In this document: positions 9,192 to 17,560 of the stretch, piece by piece | How the letters are laid out: each line of letters begins with the position of its first letter | How positions within the stretch are numbered: the stretch's first letter is position 1 | NCBI RefSeq assembly: GCF_032027425.1 | Contig: NZ_JAVSJA010000001.1 | Coordinates: 3,608,001 to 3,672,000, forward strand | From: Microcystis wesenbergii NRERC-220 | GTDB lineage: Bacteria > Cyanobacteriota > Cyanobacteriia > Cyanobacteriales > Microcystaceae | Length of the DNA: 64,000 bases | Direction: 5' to 3' | The notes under the pieces: generated by a model | The model's database searches: none | Seen by the model: only the letters and a program-made list of their open reading frames with translations | Told to the model about the DNA's origin: nothing | Made by a program: the position numbers and the translations under genes

Positions 9192-12100
9192 CTAGGATAA
9201 TAACATTAATTGAGAACCCTGTTCGGTTTTGCGGACTTCGATGCGATGTTGAAAAGCTTCTTTAAATTGAGGCATATGAGTTACCGTCAAAATACAGGCA
9301 AAATCGGCGGATATAGCGTTAATTGCCGCAATTAAGCGCTCGCATCCCTCCGCATCCTGAGTTCCGAATCCCTCGTCAACAATGAGCATTTGTAGGGCTG
9401 TTCCGGCTCTTTGTGCCAATAATCTCGCTAAAGCTAATCGAATCGAGAAATTAATCCGAAAAGCTTCCCCTCCTGAATAGGTTTCGTAGGGACGGGATCC
9501 CCGGGTATCACCAATAATAATATCTAAAGTATCGATTGACTTTTGTTGCTGTTTCTTAGTACCTTTACCGCTTTTTTGGGTTAAAAAATGCACATGAAAT
9601 TGATTACCAGTTAAGCGAGCTAAAATATGATTAGTTTGTGCTTCTAACTCTGGTAAAACATTCTCAATCATCAGAGTTTGTAAACCATTTTTTCCGAAAG
9701 CTAGGGCTAACTCTTTATAAACTCTATATTGTTTTTTAACTTTAGCTAAATCCCTCTCTTTTTCTATCAGTTGTTTACCTAAAGTTTCCAGTTGATGTAA
9801 CTTCTCCTCAACCCGACCTTTTTGGGAGAGCAATCCATCAATTATCTGTCTTCGCTGTTGAATATTAGTCGATAATGCGGCTATTTCTTGGCGATAGTCA
9901 GTCAAAGTACCAATCTTTTGACTAATATTTGCTAACTCCTGATTCAGCTTCTGGCGATCCTCATTTCGCAGCTGTAATCTTTGCTCAATGTCAGCGATTT
10001 TAGCGGCTATTTCTGGATAATTTTTTTCCGCTTGTTGCCAGTCTTGATACTGTAATCTTACTCCCTGTAATTGTCGGATCAGATTTTGAATATTCTGATG
10101 TTCACTGCGATCATAATTTAAGTTTTGAATAAGCTTTTCTAAGCGTTCAATTTCCTGTTTAATTGGGGAATTTTGACCTAGTTCTTGCTTCTCTTTTTCT
10201 ATTCTAGCTAGTTGATTGATTAAATTAGGTTTCTCAGCCTTGATATTAGCTAAACGACGGTTTGCTTGCTTAAGTTCTGATTCTTGAATTTCTGCCCAAC
10301 GCCATCTTTTTTCTTCTCCTCTGACTAAAGCATGACTTTGTTCATCATAGTTTAAGAAGGCAATTTCTTGATTGACAATTTGCAATTCTTGCTGTAATTC
10401 TAGGGCATAATTGCCACTGCTTAAAAGTGCTTCTAACTCCGCAAGTATCTCCTCGGTTTTCTCTAGTTCTATTTCCTTTTCTTCAATAGTTTCTAACTTG
10501 ACTTCTAACTGCACATATTTTTGTTGTAGATTCGATCTTACTGGCAATTCTTGTTTAATTTGGGCTAATTCCTCGCGTAAACGTTTTAAATCTCGATCGC
10601 AGTCTGCCATCCCTTCCTGTAGAGACCAAATTTGCTCTTGAATTTGTTCTTGATGTTGATGGGTTTTCCTGATTACTTGATCACGGTGATGACTGTCTAA
10701 ATTCTGTTCACACAAAGGACAAACCGAATCGGGAATATTTAATTTTTCCAATTTATCAGTTAACTCTAAAAGTTGTTCTTCATATCTTTTCTGTTGATCT
10801 AATAAACTTTTTTTATCCACTTGTTTAAGAGTTTCCTTTTCTTCAACTCGTTCACAATAGGTTTGTTTTTTATCTAGTTCCTTAATTCGTTTGGCTAAAT
10901 TGAGAGCTTCCTCTCTTAGTAGAGGAATACGATCAATTTCTGTCTCTAATTGTTGCCGATTTCTTTGCAGTTGTTCCCGACGAGCATTGATGCCAGCTTT
11001 TTCCCGTTCCAACTGCATATTTAGATCAGCTTTTCGGCTATTTAAAGGAGCATATTTTAAAGCTAATCTATCCAATTCCTGAAGACGTTGACGATGATAA
11101 TTTAACTTCTCTAATCCTGCTTGAATATCCCCCGCTTGCTCGATAATTTTTTGAGTTTCTTGTTCCTGTCTTCCCAATTCTTCTAAACGAGCGCTCGTTT
11201 GTTGGATGGGAAGGGTAAATTCGTTAATTTTTTGCTGTAATTTCTGTTCTAATTGTTGTTTATCATACTGGGCCTGTTGCCAAGCTTGTAATTGACTTGA
11301 CAAACTTGCCTCTTTCTGGTCTAAATTGATTAGGCGCTCGTGGGCGGCAATGATTTCATTTTTGCGATGAAGAATAGTCCTTATTTGATTTAATTGATTG
11401 TCTAGACTAACTTTTTCCCGGTCTAATCTCTCGATTTCTGCTAATAAAGCTCGCTCCTGTTCTCTTTGCCACTGCCGCTGTTTTTCCCAATTCTGACGCT
11501 GATTTTCTTCCCCTTGTAGTTGCTGTAAACGCCGATTATTTACCTCTTGTTCTTGATTAATTTGGTCAATTTGGGTGTTTAACTCTTGCAGCTGCTCCCG
11601 ATAAGAATTTTTCTCCTGAAGACGGAGTTTGATAGTTTCTACTTGCTGCTCGATCTGGAGGGACTGTCCATCAAATTGTTTCGATATATCCTTGGCTTTA
11701 TTTGCTAAAATTTCATAGCGATCGAGTTGTAATAATTCTGCTAAAATCTGTTTACGACCACTGGGAGGCTGTTTCATAAACTCGTCCGCTTGTCCCTGTC
11801 GTAAATAAGCAGAATTAATGAAAGTTTTATGGTCTATTTTTAGATAAGTATTAATCTGTGCTTGGGTATCTTTAATACTTTTACCCGATAAAGGACGAAA
11901 ACTCTGATCATTAATCACCTGAAAATCTAAACCAGAAGCTTTCCCTCCCCGGTGACGACTACGGATAATTTTATAGATTTCTCCCCCATAACTAAACTCG
12001 AAATCTACCCGCGCATAATCGCTGCCCGCATGAATCACATCATCAGCAATCGAGGTGCGACTTTCTCCCCAAATTGCCCAAGTAATTGCTTCGAGTAAAG

Positions 12101-12215
12101 AGGATTTTCCCGCACCATTGGCACCACAAATACAGGCAGTATGTAATCCGCGAAAATCTAGCACTGCCTCGCGATAACTGAGAAAATTTTTCAGGGTTAA
12201 TTGTAGGGGAATCAT
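9192..12215 (-). CDS. sbcC: Exonuclease SbcC, SMC/Rad50-like ATPase
   Basis: A 1007-residue Rad50/SbcC ATPase that works with SbcD to open hairpins and trim DNA ends. The N-terminal Walker A is GANGAGKSSLL (31-41), followed by the Q-loop region AYLRQGQADEF. Two long Gln/Glu/Leu-rich coiled coils surround the zinc hook CPLC at about residue 500. The C-terminal signature is YSGGEAFRINFS and Walker B is MLIVDEGFGTQD. The first ATG overlaps the stop of the truncated toxin ORF upstream. SbcD is not in the window. Short tracts of palindromic repeats are plentiful here, which are the kind of substrate this enzyme handles. Confidence 0.93.
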   Translation of the reverse strand: MIPLQLTLKNFLSYREAVLDFRGLHTACICGANGAGKSSLLEAITWAIWGESRTSIADDVIHAGSDYARVDFEFSYGGEIYKIIRSRHRGGKASGLDFQVINDQSFRPLSGKSIKDTQAQINTYLKIDHKTFINSAYLRQGQADEFMKQPPSGRKQILAELLQLDRYEILANKAKDISKQFDGQSLQIEQQVETIKLRLQEKNSYREQLQELNTQIDQINQEQEVNNRRLQQLQGEENQRQNWEKQRQWQREQERALLAEIERLDREKVSLDNQLNQIRTILHRKNEIIAAHERLINLDQKEASLSSQLQAWQQAQYDKQQLEQKLQQKINEFTLPIQQTSARLEELGRQEQETQKIIEQAGDIQAGLEKLNYHRQRLQELDRLALKYAPLNSRKADLNMQLEREKAGINARREQLQRNRQQLETEIDRIPLLREEALNLAKRIKELDKKQTYCERVEEKETLKQVDKKSLLDQQKRYEEQLLELTDKLEKLNIPDSVCPLCEQNLDSHHRDQVIRKTHQHQEQIQEQIWSLQEGMADCDRDLKRLREELAQIKQELPVRSNLQQKYVQLEVKLETIEEKEIELEKTEEILAELEALLSSGNYALELQQELQIVNQEIAFLNYDEQSHALVRGEEKRWRWAEIQESELKQANRRLANIKAEKPNLINQLARIEKEKQELGQNSPIKQEIERLEKLIQNLNYDRSEHQNIQNLIRQLQGVRLQYQDWQQAEKNYPEIAAKIADIEQRLQLRNEDRQKLNQELANISQKIGTLTDYRQEIAALSTNIQQRRQIIDGLLSQKGRVEEKLHQLETLGKQLIEKERDLAKVKKQYRVYKELALAFGKNGLQTLMIENVLPELEAQTNHILARLTGNQFHVHFLTQKSGKGTKKQQQKSIDTLDIIIGDTRGSRPYETYSGGEAFRINFSIRLALARLLAQRAGTALQMLIVDEGFGTQDAEGCERLIAAINAISADFACILTVTHMPQFKEAFQHRIEVRKTEQGSQLMLLS

Positions 12216-12346
12216 AAGCTGGGAGGTGGGGAAGTGGGGAAGTGGGGAGGTGGGGAAGTGGGTAGAATGCAGTACAAGGCATAATTAGCGGAAATTCGGT
12301 CACTCAGCCTCAGTAAAATATTAGTATCAAATAGATATTTAGCCAT
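12212..12346 (-). pseudogene. Truncated PIN-domain (VapC-like) toxin fragment
   Basis: The frame starts MAKYLFDTNILLRLSD, a typical VapC N-terminus with its first acidic metal ligand, and then loses similarity and runs through GGGAAGTGGGG-type simple repeat to a stop at 12212. Only 44 codons remain where a PIN toxin needs about 130. Its ATG overlaps the stop of the antitoxin gene (TAATG), the usual coupling in these operons. The other acidic residues are gone, so it should be inactive. The stop overlaps the sbcC start codon. Confidence 0.7.
12218..12263. repeat. Simple repeat of GGGAAGTGGGGA type
   Basis: G-rich short-period repeat made of GGGAAGT/GGGGAAGT and GGGAGGT units. It lies at the point where the VapC-like frame loses homology and immediately precedes the sbcC start, so it seems to have replaced the rest of the toxin gene. 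Confidence 0.75.
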
Positions 12347-12576
12347 TAGTCATAGATAGTTTCACGCCCTAAGGCTTCATCGGGTAATCCGGGGGTATCC
12401 TTGGGTTGACTTTCCAGAAATTTTAGCCAATCTTCTGCTTTTTCTTGGGAGGTCATCTCTTCAATTTTTGGCGAAGTTATCTGAGTTAGAAATTGGCTGA
12501 AGTTTAAGACTTCTTGTTGCTTTTCTAAAGGAAGTTTTCGCAAGTTTTCGATAACGGCTTGTTCAATATTCATCAA
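12346..12576 (-). CDS. DUF2281-type antitoxin-like protein
   Basis: A 76-residue protein with NLRKLPLEKQQEVLNFSQFL (14-33), the signature of small DUF2281-type proteins that pair with PIN-domain toxins. The C-terminal half is acidic and probably unfolded when alone, as expected for an antitoxin. It overlaps by one base the start of a VapC-like frame that is truncated, so this is an orphan antitoxin. Start is the first ATG (MMNIEQ). Function follows from family context, not from a catalytic motif. Confidence 0.7.
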   Translation of the reverse strand: MMNIEQAVIENLRKLPLEKQQEVLNFSQFLTQITSPKIEEMTSQEKAEDWLKFLESQPKDTPGLPDEALGRETIYD

Positions 12577-12782
12577 AATTCAGCTTGTCGATTAATCGGC
12601 GTACTAAAAAGCATCAATCTCTTCAATACCTGCCGTTTCCCCATTATATCACCCCCCCGCTCTGGCACTGACCAAATCCCCCCACTTGGCTGCGATATTA
12701 TTCCTACGCAAGTCCCTAACCGCTCGGAGTCGCCCCATTTGCTAATCTAAAGGAAAGATAACCGATTCTTAAGACCAAATCT

Positions 12783-13121
12783 ATGAGCATTCCCGAAATT
12801 AGCGTCCATGAACTCGCTCTCCGTTTAGCCGATCATGATCCTAATTTACAACTTATTGATGTGCGCGAACCGGAGGAAGTTGCGATCGCATCTGTGGCCA
12901 GTTTTACCATTTTACCCTTGAGTCAATACCGAGAATGGTCGCCCACTATTGCCACCCAATTCAACCCCCAAGCGGAAACCCTCGTTATCTGTCACCATGG
13001 CATGAGATCCCTGCAAATGTGCCAATGGCTACAAAGTCAGGGTTTTACTAATGTTAAAAATATTAACGGCGGCATCGATGCTTATTCCCTTCTCGTCGAT
13101 CCTAATATTCCCCGCTACTAA
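12783..13121 (+). CDS. Rhodanese-like domain protein
   Basis: A single-domain rhodanese of 112 residues. ELALRLADHDPNLQLIDVREPEE is the conserved N-terminal strand-helix region, and CHHGMRS (about 75-81) is the active-site loop with the persulfide-forming cysteine; the loop size is that of sulfurtransferases rather than Cdc25-like phosphatases. It probably carries sulfane sulfur in the cytosol, but the acceptor is unknown. It stands alone, with a 206-nt gap before it and a MITE-like repeat after it. Confidence 0.85.
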   Translation: MSIPEISVHELALRLADHDPNLQLIDVREPEEVAIASVASFTILPLSQYREWSPTIATQFNPQAETLVICHHGMRSLQMCQWLQSQGFTNVKNINGGIDAYSLLVDPNIPRY

Positions 13122-13183
13122 TTTTCATGGCCCCCATCGGGAAAAAAGAGGGGTAAACCATCCCCTTTCTCCCCATTGATTAC

Positions 13184-13370
13184 GGTTCCTCGGTTTGTCT
13201 TATGCAATGGACGGGGTTATAAGGAATGAAACCCTTATAGAGACAGACATTGCTGCTATTTTTGTCAATTGTTTTCGATCTAGAGCGAACTAATCAATTA
13301 AATCTCTTGTCAGGTAAGGATTTAGTCGATTTATGCCCCCCGATCGAACCATACCAAGTAACGAAGAACC
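13184..13370. mobile_element. MITE-like element, GGTTCTTCG family, copy a
   Basis: About 187 bp with ends GGTTCCTCGG and (reverse complement) GGTTCTTCGTTACTTGG. An inverted relative with the same internal order of blocks (Ser-less, non-coding) occurs at 55611-55798. Together with the following heptamer array it fills most of the 13122-13487 gap between rhodanese and hrcA. Confidence 0.75.
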
Positions 13371-13384
13371 TTGATTACTGACTA

Positions 13385-13431
13385 CTGATAACTGATAACT
13401 GATAACTGATAACTGATAACTGATAACTGAA
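13385..13431. repeat. Heptanucleotide tandem array (CTGATAA)n upstream of hrcA
   Basis: Six to seven copies of CTGATAA ending 57 nt before the hrcA start codon, so they may lie in its promoter or leader. Degenerate units extend a few bases upstream. Confidence 0.9.
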
Positions 13432-13487
13432 TAAGCGTTATACTGTCTAAAAAAATGTTATAAATCTTTTGTTAAGATTATTCCCCT

Positions 13488-14564
13488 ATGTCCGCTAGAA
13501 CCCATCTCAGCGATCGCTATCAACAGATCTTAAAGGCGACAATCCAACATTATATCGCCACGGCCGAACCGGTTGGCTCGAAAACTCTACTCGATGAGTA
13601 CAAGTTTACTGTTAGTTCCGCCACGATTCGCAATGCTCTCGGTAAACTGGAAAAAGAAGGTTTACTCTATCAACCCCACACTTCCTCCGGACGCATTCCC
13701 TCCGATTGGGGTTATCGTCTCTACGTCGATGAGTTAATGACTCCCGATGACCGTATCGGCGAAAAAATCGGCTATTATCTGCATCAAAAGGCTAAATCTC
13801 CCGCTTGGAGTCTCGAAAGTCTGCTACAACGGGCCACCCAACTTTTAGCCGGTTTAAGCGGTTATATCGCTATCGTTACCCTCCCCCACACCCTCACCAA
13901 TACCCTGCGTCATCTGCAATTAGTCCCCGTCTCGGGCCGGCAGATCATGTTAATTATTGTTACAGATAGTTTACAAACACGCTCGGTTATGATAGAGATT
14001 CCTGAGTCTATGGAAACGGACAAGAAGGATGGATTAGCAGAAGAATTACAAATCCTCTCTAATTTTCTGGGGGAAAAATTAAAAGGTTATTGCTTGGCAG
14101 ATTTAATTAACCTCGATTGGCAGCAAATCGAGCGAGAATTTGCCCGTTATACCCATTTTCTCCAACAATTAAGCCAAGAAATCAGCGCTAGTCTCCAATC
14201 CACTGCCACCCCGGAGATTATCGTCCATGGTGTCGCTGAAGTCATTCGACAGCCAGAATTCGCCCAATGGCAACAAGTACAAATGTTACTGCATCTATTG
14301 GAAGCAGAACAGGATCGCCTTTTACCCCTGATTTTACAAAGACCAGAACCAGAAAAATCAGCTAAAAAAGTCAAAATCACCATTGGTTCCGAAAGTACTC
14401 TGGAATCCATGCGCCCTTGTACTCTTATCTCCGCTTTTTATAAACAGGGAGATACTCCCGTCGGTAGTGTTGGCATTATCGGACCGACGCGAATGTTATA
14501 CGAAAATACCATTCCCCTAGTGGAATCCACCGCTAACTATCTCAGCGAGACTATAAGTAAGTAG
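13488..14564 (+). CDS. hrcA: Heat-inducible transcription repressor HrcA
   Basis: A 358-residue repressor that binds CIRCE operators and is kept active by GroEL. The N-terminal winged helix includes LSDRYQQILKATIQHYIATA and the recognition region VSSATIRNALGKLEKEGLL (42-60), followed by TSSGRIPSDWGYRLYVDEL. The C-terminal GAF-like domain ends with GVGIIGPTRM-like sequence (GSVGIIGPTRMLYENTIPLV region). Its likely target, a perfect CIRCE, lies at 33582-33608 before groES. No CIRCE was seen at its own start. It converges with and overlaps the 3' end of a small reverse-strand gene by 14 nt. Confidence 0.95.
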   Translation: MSARTHLSDRYQQILKATIQHYIATAEPVGSKTLLDEYKFTVSSATIRNALGKLEKEGLLYQPHTSSGRIPSDWGYRLYVDELMTPDDRIGEKIGYYLHQKAKSPAWSLESLLQRATQLLAGLSGYIAIVTLPHTLTNTLRHLQLVPVSGRQIMLIIVTDSLQTRSVMIEIPESMETDKKDGLAEELQILSNFLGEKLKGYCLADLINLDWQQIEREFARYTHFLQQLSQEISASLQSTATPEIIVHGVAEVIRQPEFAQWQQVQMLLHLLEAEQDRLLPLILQRPEPEKSAKKVKITIGSESTLESMRPCTLISAFYKQGDTPVGSVGIIGPTRMLYENTIPLVESTANYLSETISK

Positions 14565-14844
14565 ATATCCCCCGCAAAGGTTCGGGAATAGGACAATCGA
14601 CAGTAAACTCTAAAATTGTCTCACCATCCCCCAAATAGCCAGAATTGGCAAAACAGAGCAACATCCGCACCAGCGCCACCCACACCTCGGCATCGAACTC
14701 CCAATCCTGTCCCCGACGCGCTCCACAGGCGATCGATTTTAGCGCCCAAAAATAACTATTTCTCACCACTGAACCGCCTTTTTTATAAACAGGTACATCC
14801 TCATGGTGAATATAAAGAATATCATCTTTAGCGATCGCTCTCAT
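14551..14844 (-). CDS. Hypothetical protein of 97 residues
   Basis: The frame has mixed hydrophobic and charged composition and a plausible ordered fold, with ILYIHHEDVPVYKKGGSVV near the start and DCPIPEPLRGIS near the end; I do not recognise the family. Its 3' end overlaps the hrcA stop by 14 nt. The N-terminal coding segment around GCGATCGC is partly duplicated about 70 nt upstream (14889-14912), which may confuse the start. It could be a real small gene or a fortunate open frame. Confidence 0.5.
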   Translation of the reverse strand: MRAIAKDDILYIHHEDVPVYKKGGSVVRNSYFWALKSIACGARRGQDWEFDAEVWVALVRMLLCFANSGYLGDGETILEFTVDCPIPEPLRGISTYL

Positions 14845-15371
14845 CGGTGGCCGGGAAAGTTGCAGGAATTTTCAGCTGACTGTCCTAGATAATAACATCT
14901 TTAGCGATCGCTTGAGTCGCTCCAGAAAACCCACCCTAATCATAAATTTATATGAAGATATTTGGCTTGTTCTCGGCTGAGATGAAAGATTATGTCAAGT
15001 TTTCCTAAAATGTACCAAACAGTCTTGACAAACTGAAGTTTTCTCCAATAGGGCTTTTTCATGGGATGGGATAGATTAATTCCTATCCCCAGTCCAGGGT
15101 TTTGATAATATTCACTTATGAATGGCTCACTTTAAAATCAGCTTTTTTCGGGGATATACGCAGGTAAATTGTTTTATGTCAAGAAAAATTTCCAAAAATC
15201 TCCTTGACAAAACCAAAAGCTGGCAATTAAAATGCTCGATCAACATCAACAGTGATAGTATGTATTGCTTATTTTTTTTCTGCCGATGTTAATTTTCTGC
15301 CGATGTTGCCCTAAACCTTTTGAACTCAGGCAATTTGCTTAATTTATCCCCTTATTAGACAAGGAAAAATC
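14845..15371. other. Intergenic region upstream of PEP-CTERM gene
   Basis: Contains a near-duplicate of the start region of the preceding ORF (14889-14912) and two direct copies of TTTCTGCCGATGTT at about 15279-15308, 65-90 nt before the PEP-CTERM start. The direct repeat could be a regulator site. Nothing else recognised. Confidence 0.4.
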
Positions 15372-15968
15372 ATGAGAAGCCATCAAGTTGCAGTTTTATT
15401 ATCCACCTTCGCCACCGTTGCCCTAGTTGCCCCCGCAGTCCAAGCGGCAACCCTTGTTACCTCCCTACCGATTCAATTCGTGAACGTTACAGGTGGTTTT
15501 ACTTCCCCCTCCACCCCTCCCGGTAGTCCCGATCCCATCAATGGGATTAGTGCCACCATTAATGGTGCTGGCAGTGGTAGCACTATCCCCTTTAATCCCA
15601 CCACCGGCGGTGCAATTCTAGGTAATTTCGTCGCCGCTAATGTTCTATTTAATTACACTGCTGGCGACCCCCTCACCTTCGATTTATTATCTAACGGTAG
15701 TTCTGTCTTTACTGACACTTTCTCTATCACTGGCAACTATAACATTGACCTGACTTCCGTTGTTCCAGGTGTTGCTAATACAAATCTCGTGGTTCAGTTC
15801 AGCGTCCTCTCTGGTACTGGTACAACCGGAATTAATGGCGTTAAATTAGAAATCACCACCAAAACACCTGAACCCGGAACTATGACCGCTATCGGTTTAT
15901 TAGGTCTGGGTTTAGCCGGTGCCGCTACTCGTCGTCAACTGCAAGAAAAAGCCAAAACCAAAGTCTAA
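15372..15968 (+). CDS. PEP-CTERM sorting-domain secreted protein
   Basis: A 198-residue exported protein. Residues 1-25 form a signal peptide ending VQA, with a hydrophobic core LLSTFATVALVAPA. The body is low in charge and rich in Thr, Ser, Gly, Asn and Pro, typical of extracellular beta-rich proteins. The C-terminus has PEPGTMTAIGLLGLGLAGAA followed by basic residues (ATRRQ), which is the PEP-CTERM signal for exosortase processing. Its partner and function are unknown. A second, frameshifted PEP-CTERM gene lies at 36179. The region downstream is a TA-flanked MITE. Confidence 0.85.
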   Translation: MRSHQVAVLLSTFATVALVAPAVQAATLVTSLPIQFVNVTGGFTSPSTPPGSPDPINGISATINGAGSGSTIPFNPTTGGAILGNFVAANVLFNYTAGDPLTFDLLSNGSSVFTDTFSITGNYNIDLTSVVPGVANTNLVVQFSVLSGTGTTGINGVKLEITTKTPEPGTMTAIGLLGLGLAGAATRRQLQEKAKTKV

Positions 15969-16041
15969 ATCATCTAAAATTTCGGTTTGACACTAAAACG
16001 AGGTGTGTCGGGTTGGGTGCATCTCAATTTTGAAGAACTAT

Positions 16042-16258
16042 CTAGGGCTTGCTGAATAAATCTAAAAACCTTGTTGGATAATATCTTTAGTCCTTTTTGA
16101 AATCAAAAAGTGCCAGCCATTGGAGTTATCGGGGGGAAATTCAGGGACTTTTTCCCTGAAAATATGGGTAAAACCCGACACCCCCCAGCCCCCCCGATGT
16201 CGGGGGGGTTGGGGGGCCACACCCTATCCCTAGGAAAAACTTTTTCAGCAAACCCTAT
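16042..16258. mobile_element. MITE-like element, GGGTTTGCTGAA family, copy a
   Basis: About 213 bp plus flanking TA. Ends are GGGCTTGCTGAATAAA and (reverse complement) GGGTTTGCTGAAAAAG. An internal hairpin of C- and G-rich arms sits near 16180-16215. Further copies are at 55391-55608, 56383-56587, 61563-61806 and a truncated one at 52445-52580. TA on both sides suggests a Tc1/IS630-type target. Confidence 0.8.
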
Positions 16259-16264
16259 TTAACT

Positions 16265-17173
16265 ATGACCAGCGATACTGTCACCACTCCCTCGCCCCAA
16301 AAACTTTGGTTAGCAGCCCTTAAACCACCAATGTATAGTGTGGCGATTATACCGATTATTCTGGGAACTGTGATCGCTGATCAGGAAACAGGTCGATTTT
16401 CTCTGCCGATTTTTGCCACCTTTATCCTCTCAGCTATTTTAATTCTCGCTTGGTTAAATCTCAGTAATGATGTTTTTGATGCCGATACCGGGATCGATGT
16501 CAATAAAGCCCATTCGATCGTTAATTTAACCGGCAATAAATCTTTAATTTTCTGGCTGAGTAATCTTTTTCTATTAGTGGGTATTGCTGGTATTTTTGCT
16601 ATTAGTTATTGGCGAGGCGATTGGATGATCCTAGAATTAATCGCCCTCTGCTGTTTTTTGGGCTATACCTATCAAGGACCGCCCTTCCGTCTCGGTTATC
16701 AAGGATTAGGTGAAATTATCTGTTTCTTTACTTTTGGACCCTTGGCGATTGCCGCCGCCTACTATTCCCAAGTCGGTGCTTTTTCTCTCTCTAGTCTAGC
16801 GGCTTCAATTATTATCGGGATTACCACTTCTATCATCCTTTTTTGTTCCCATTTCCATCAAGTCGCCGATGATCTCAAAGCGGGTAAAAAATCACCTATT
16901 GCCCGTTTAGGTACTTTAAAAGGTTCTAGAGTTTTAACGGTGGTGACGGTTCTCGTTTACGTTTTAACGGTGGTTTTTGTCCTGCTGCAAGTTTATCCCC
17001 CTCTCACCCTTTTAATTTTTCTTAGTCTCCCTTTCGCTTGGCAATTAGTCCACCACGTTAACCAAAATCATGACCAACCTCAGCTAGTCAGTAACTGCAA
17101 GTTTATAGCGGTTAATCTTCACTTTTTTAGTGGCCTTCTCTTCTCCCTTGGTTATTTCCTTGCTTCCCGTTGA
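16265..17173 (+). CDS. menA: 1,4-dihydroxy-2-naphthoate (carboxy-naphthoquinone) phytyltransferase
   Basis: A 302-residue membrane prenyltransferase that attaches the phytyl chain in phylloquinone synthesis for photosystem I. The UbiA fold shows two Asp-rich motifs, NDVFDADTGID (68-78) and the HFHQVADDLKAGKKS segment near residue 200, set among about eight hydrophobic helices. The N-terminal LWLAALKPPMYSVAIIPIIL matches the cyanobacterial MenA group. Its start codon lies 7 nt after the end of a MITE, so native promoter and leader sequence may have been displaced. No other men gene is near. Confidence 0.9.
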   Translation: MTSDTVTTPSPQKLWLAALKPPMYSVAIIPIILGTVIADQETGRFSLPIFATFILSAILILAWLNLSNDVFDADTGIDVNKAHSIVNLTGNKSLIFWLSNLFLLVGIAGIFAISYWRGDWMILELIALCCFLGYTYQGPPFRLGYQGLGEIICFFTFGPLAIAAAYYSQVGAFSLSSLAASIIIGITTSIILFCSHFHQVADDLKAGKKSPIARLGTLKGSRVLTVVTVLVYVLTVVFVLLQVYPPLTLLIFLSLPFAWQLVHHVNQNHDQPQLVSNCKFIAVNLHFFSGLLFSLGYFLASR

Positions 17174-17200
17174 TCAACCCGATTTTTTTTCTTAAACCCC

Positions 17201-17230
17201 TTGACAAAACCCCGCCACTTGACCTATACT
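17201..17230 (+). promoter_or_regulatory. Promoter-like sequence with no clear gene
   Basis: TTGACA (17201-17206), 18 nt, TATACT (17225-17230). It is followed by a small stem (CCTGCC at about 17252 with GGCAGG at about 17279) and then by a heptamer array, with the next coding start 330 nt away. It could drive a short RNA or the distant herA-like gene. Confidence 0.35.
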
Positions 17231-17313
17231 TATATTCATAATGGGAATCCGTGCCTGCCTGCAAACCCCTCATTTTTAGGCAGGATAGACCGAAAAAAAA
17301 TTAACCGACTTGA

Positions 17314-17353
17314 ATCAGTTATCAGTTATCAGTTATCAGTTATCAGTTATCAG
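17314..17353. repeat. Heptanucleotide tandem array (TTATCAG)n
   Basis: Five to six copies. With the promoter-like sequence and a second degenerate run (17458-17485) it occupies the 17174-17560 gap between menA and the HerA-like ATPase. Confidence 0.9.
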
Positions 17354-17560
17354 ATTTGAGTTTTAAGTGTGCAGTATGTATTAAGTGGGAAGTATTAAAT
17401 ACGGCGGATTCAGCCTTAGTCTGGTACATCTTCCAGTTTCCTACTGTCTTTTTACTGTTTACTGATCACTGATTACTGATGACTGTACCCGATCGAGTTT
17501 GCACTGATTAACGGAAAAGTGACAGAATAGGGGGATAGATCGCCACAAATCAAGGTTAGC

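Noticed and set aside
14616-14831. 71-codon forward ORF
   Set aside because: Pro/Arg/His-rich composition typical of an antisense shadow of the better 97-codon reverse ORF.
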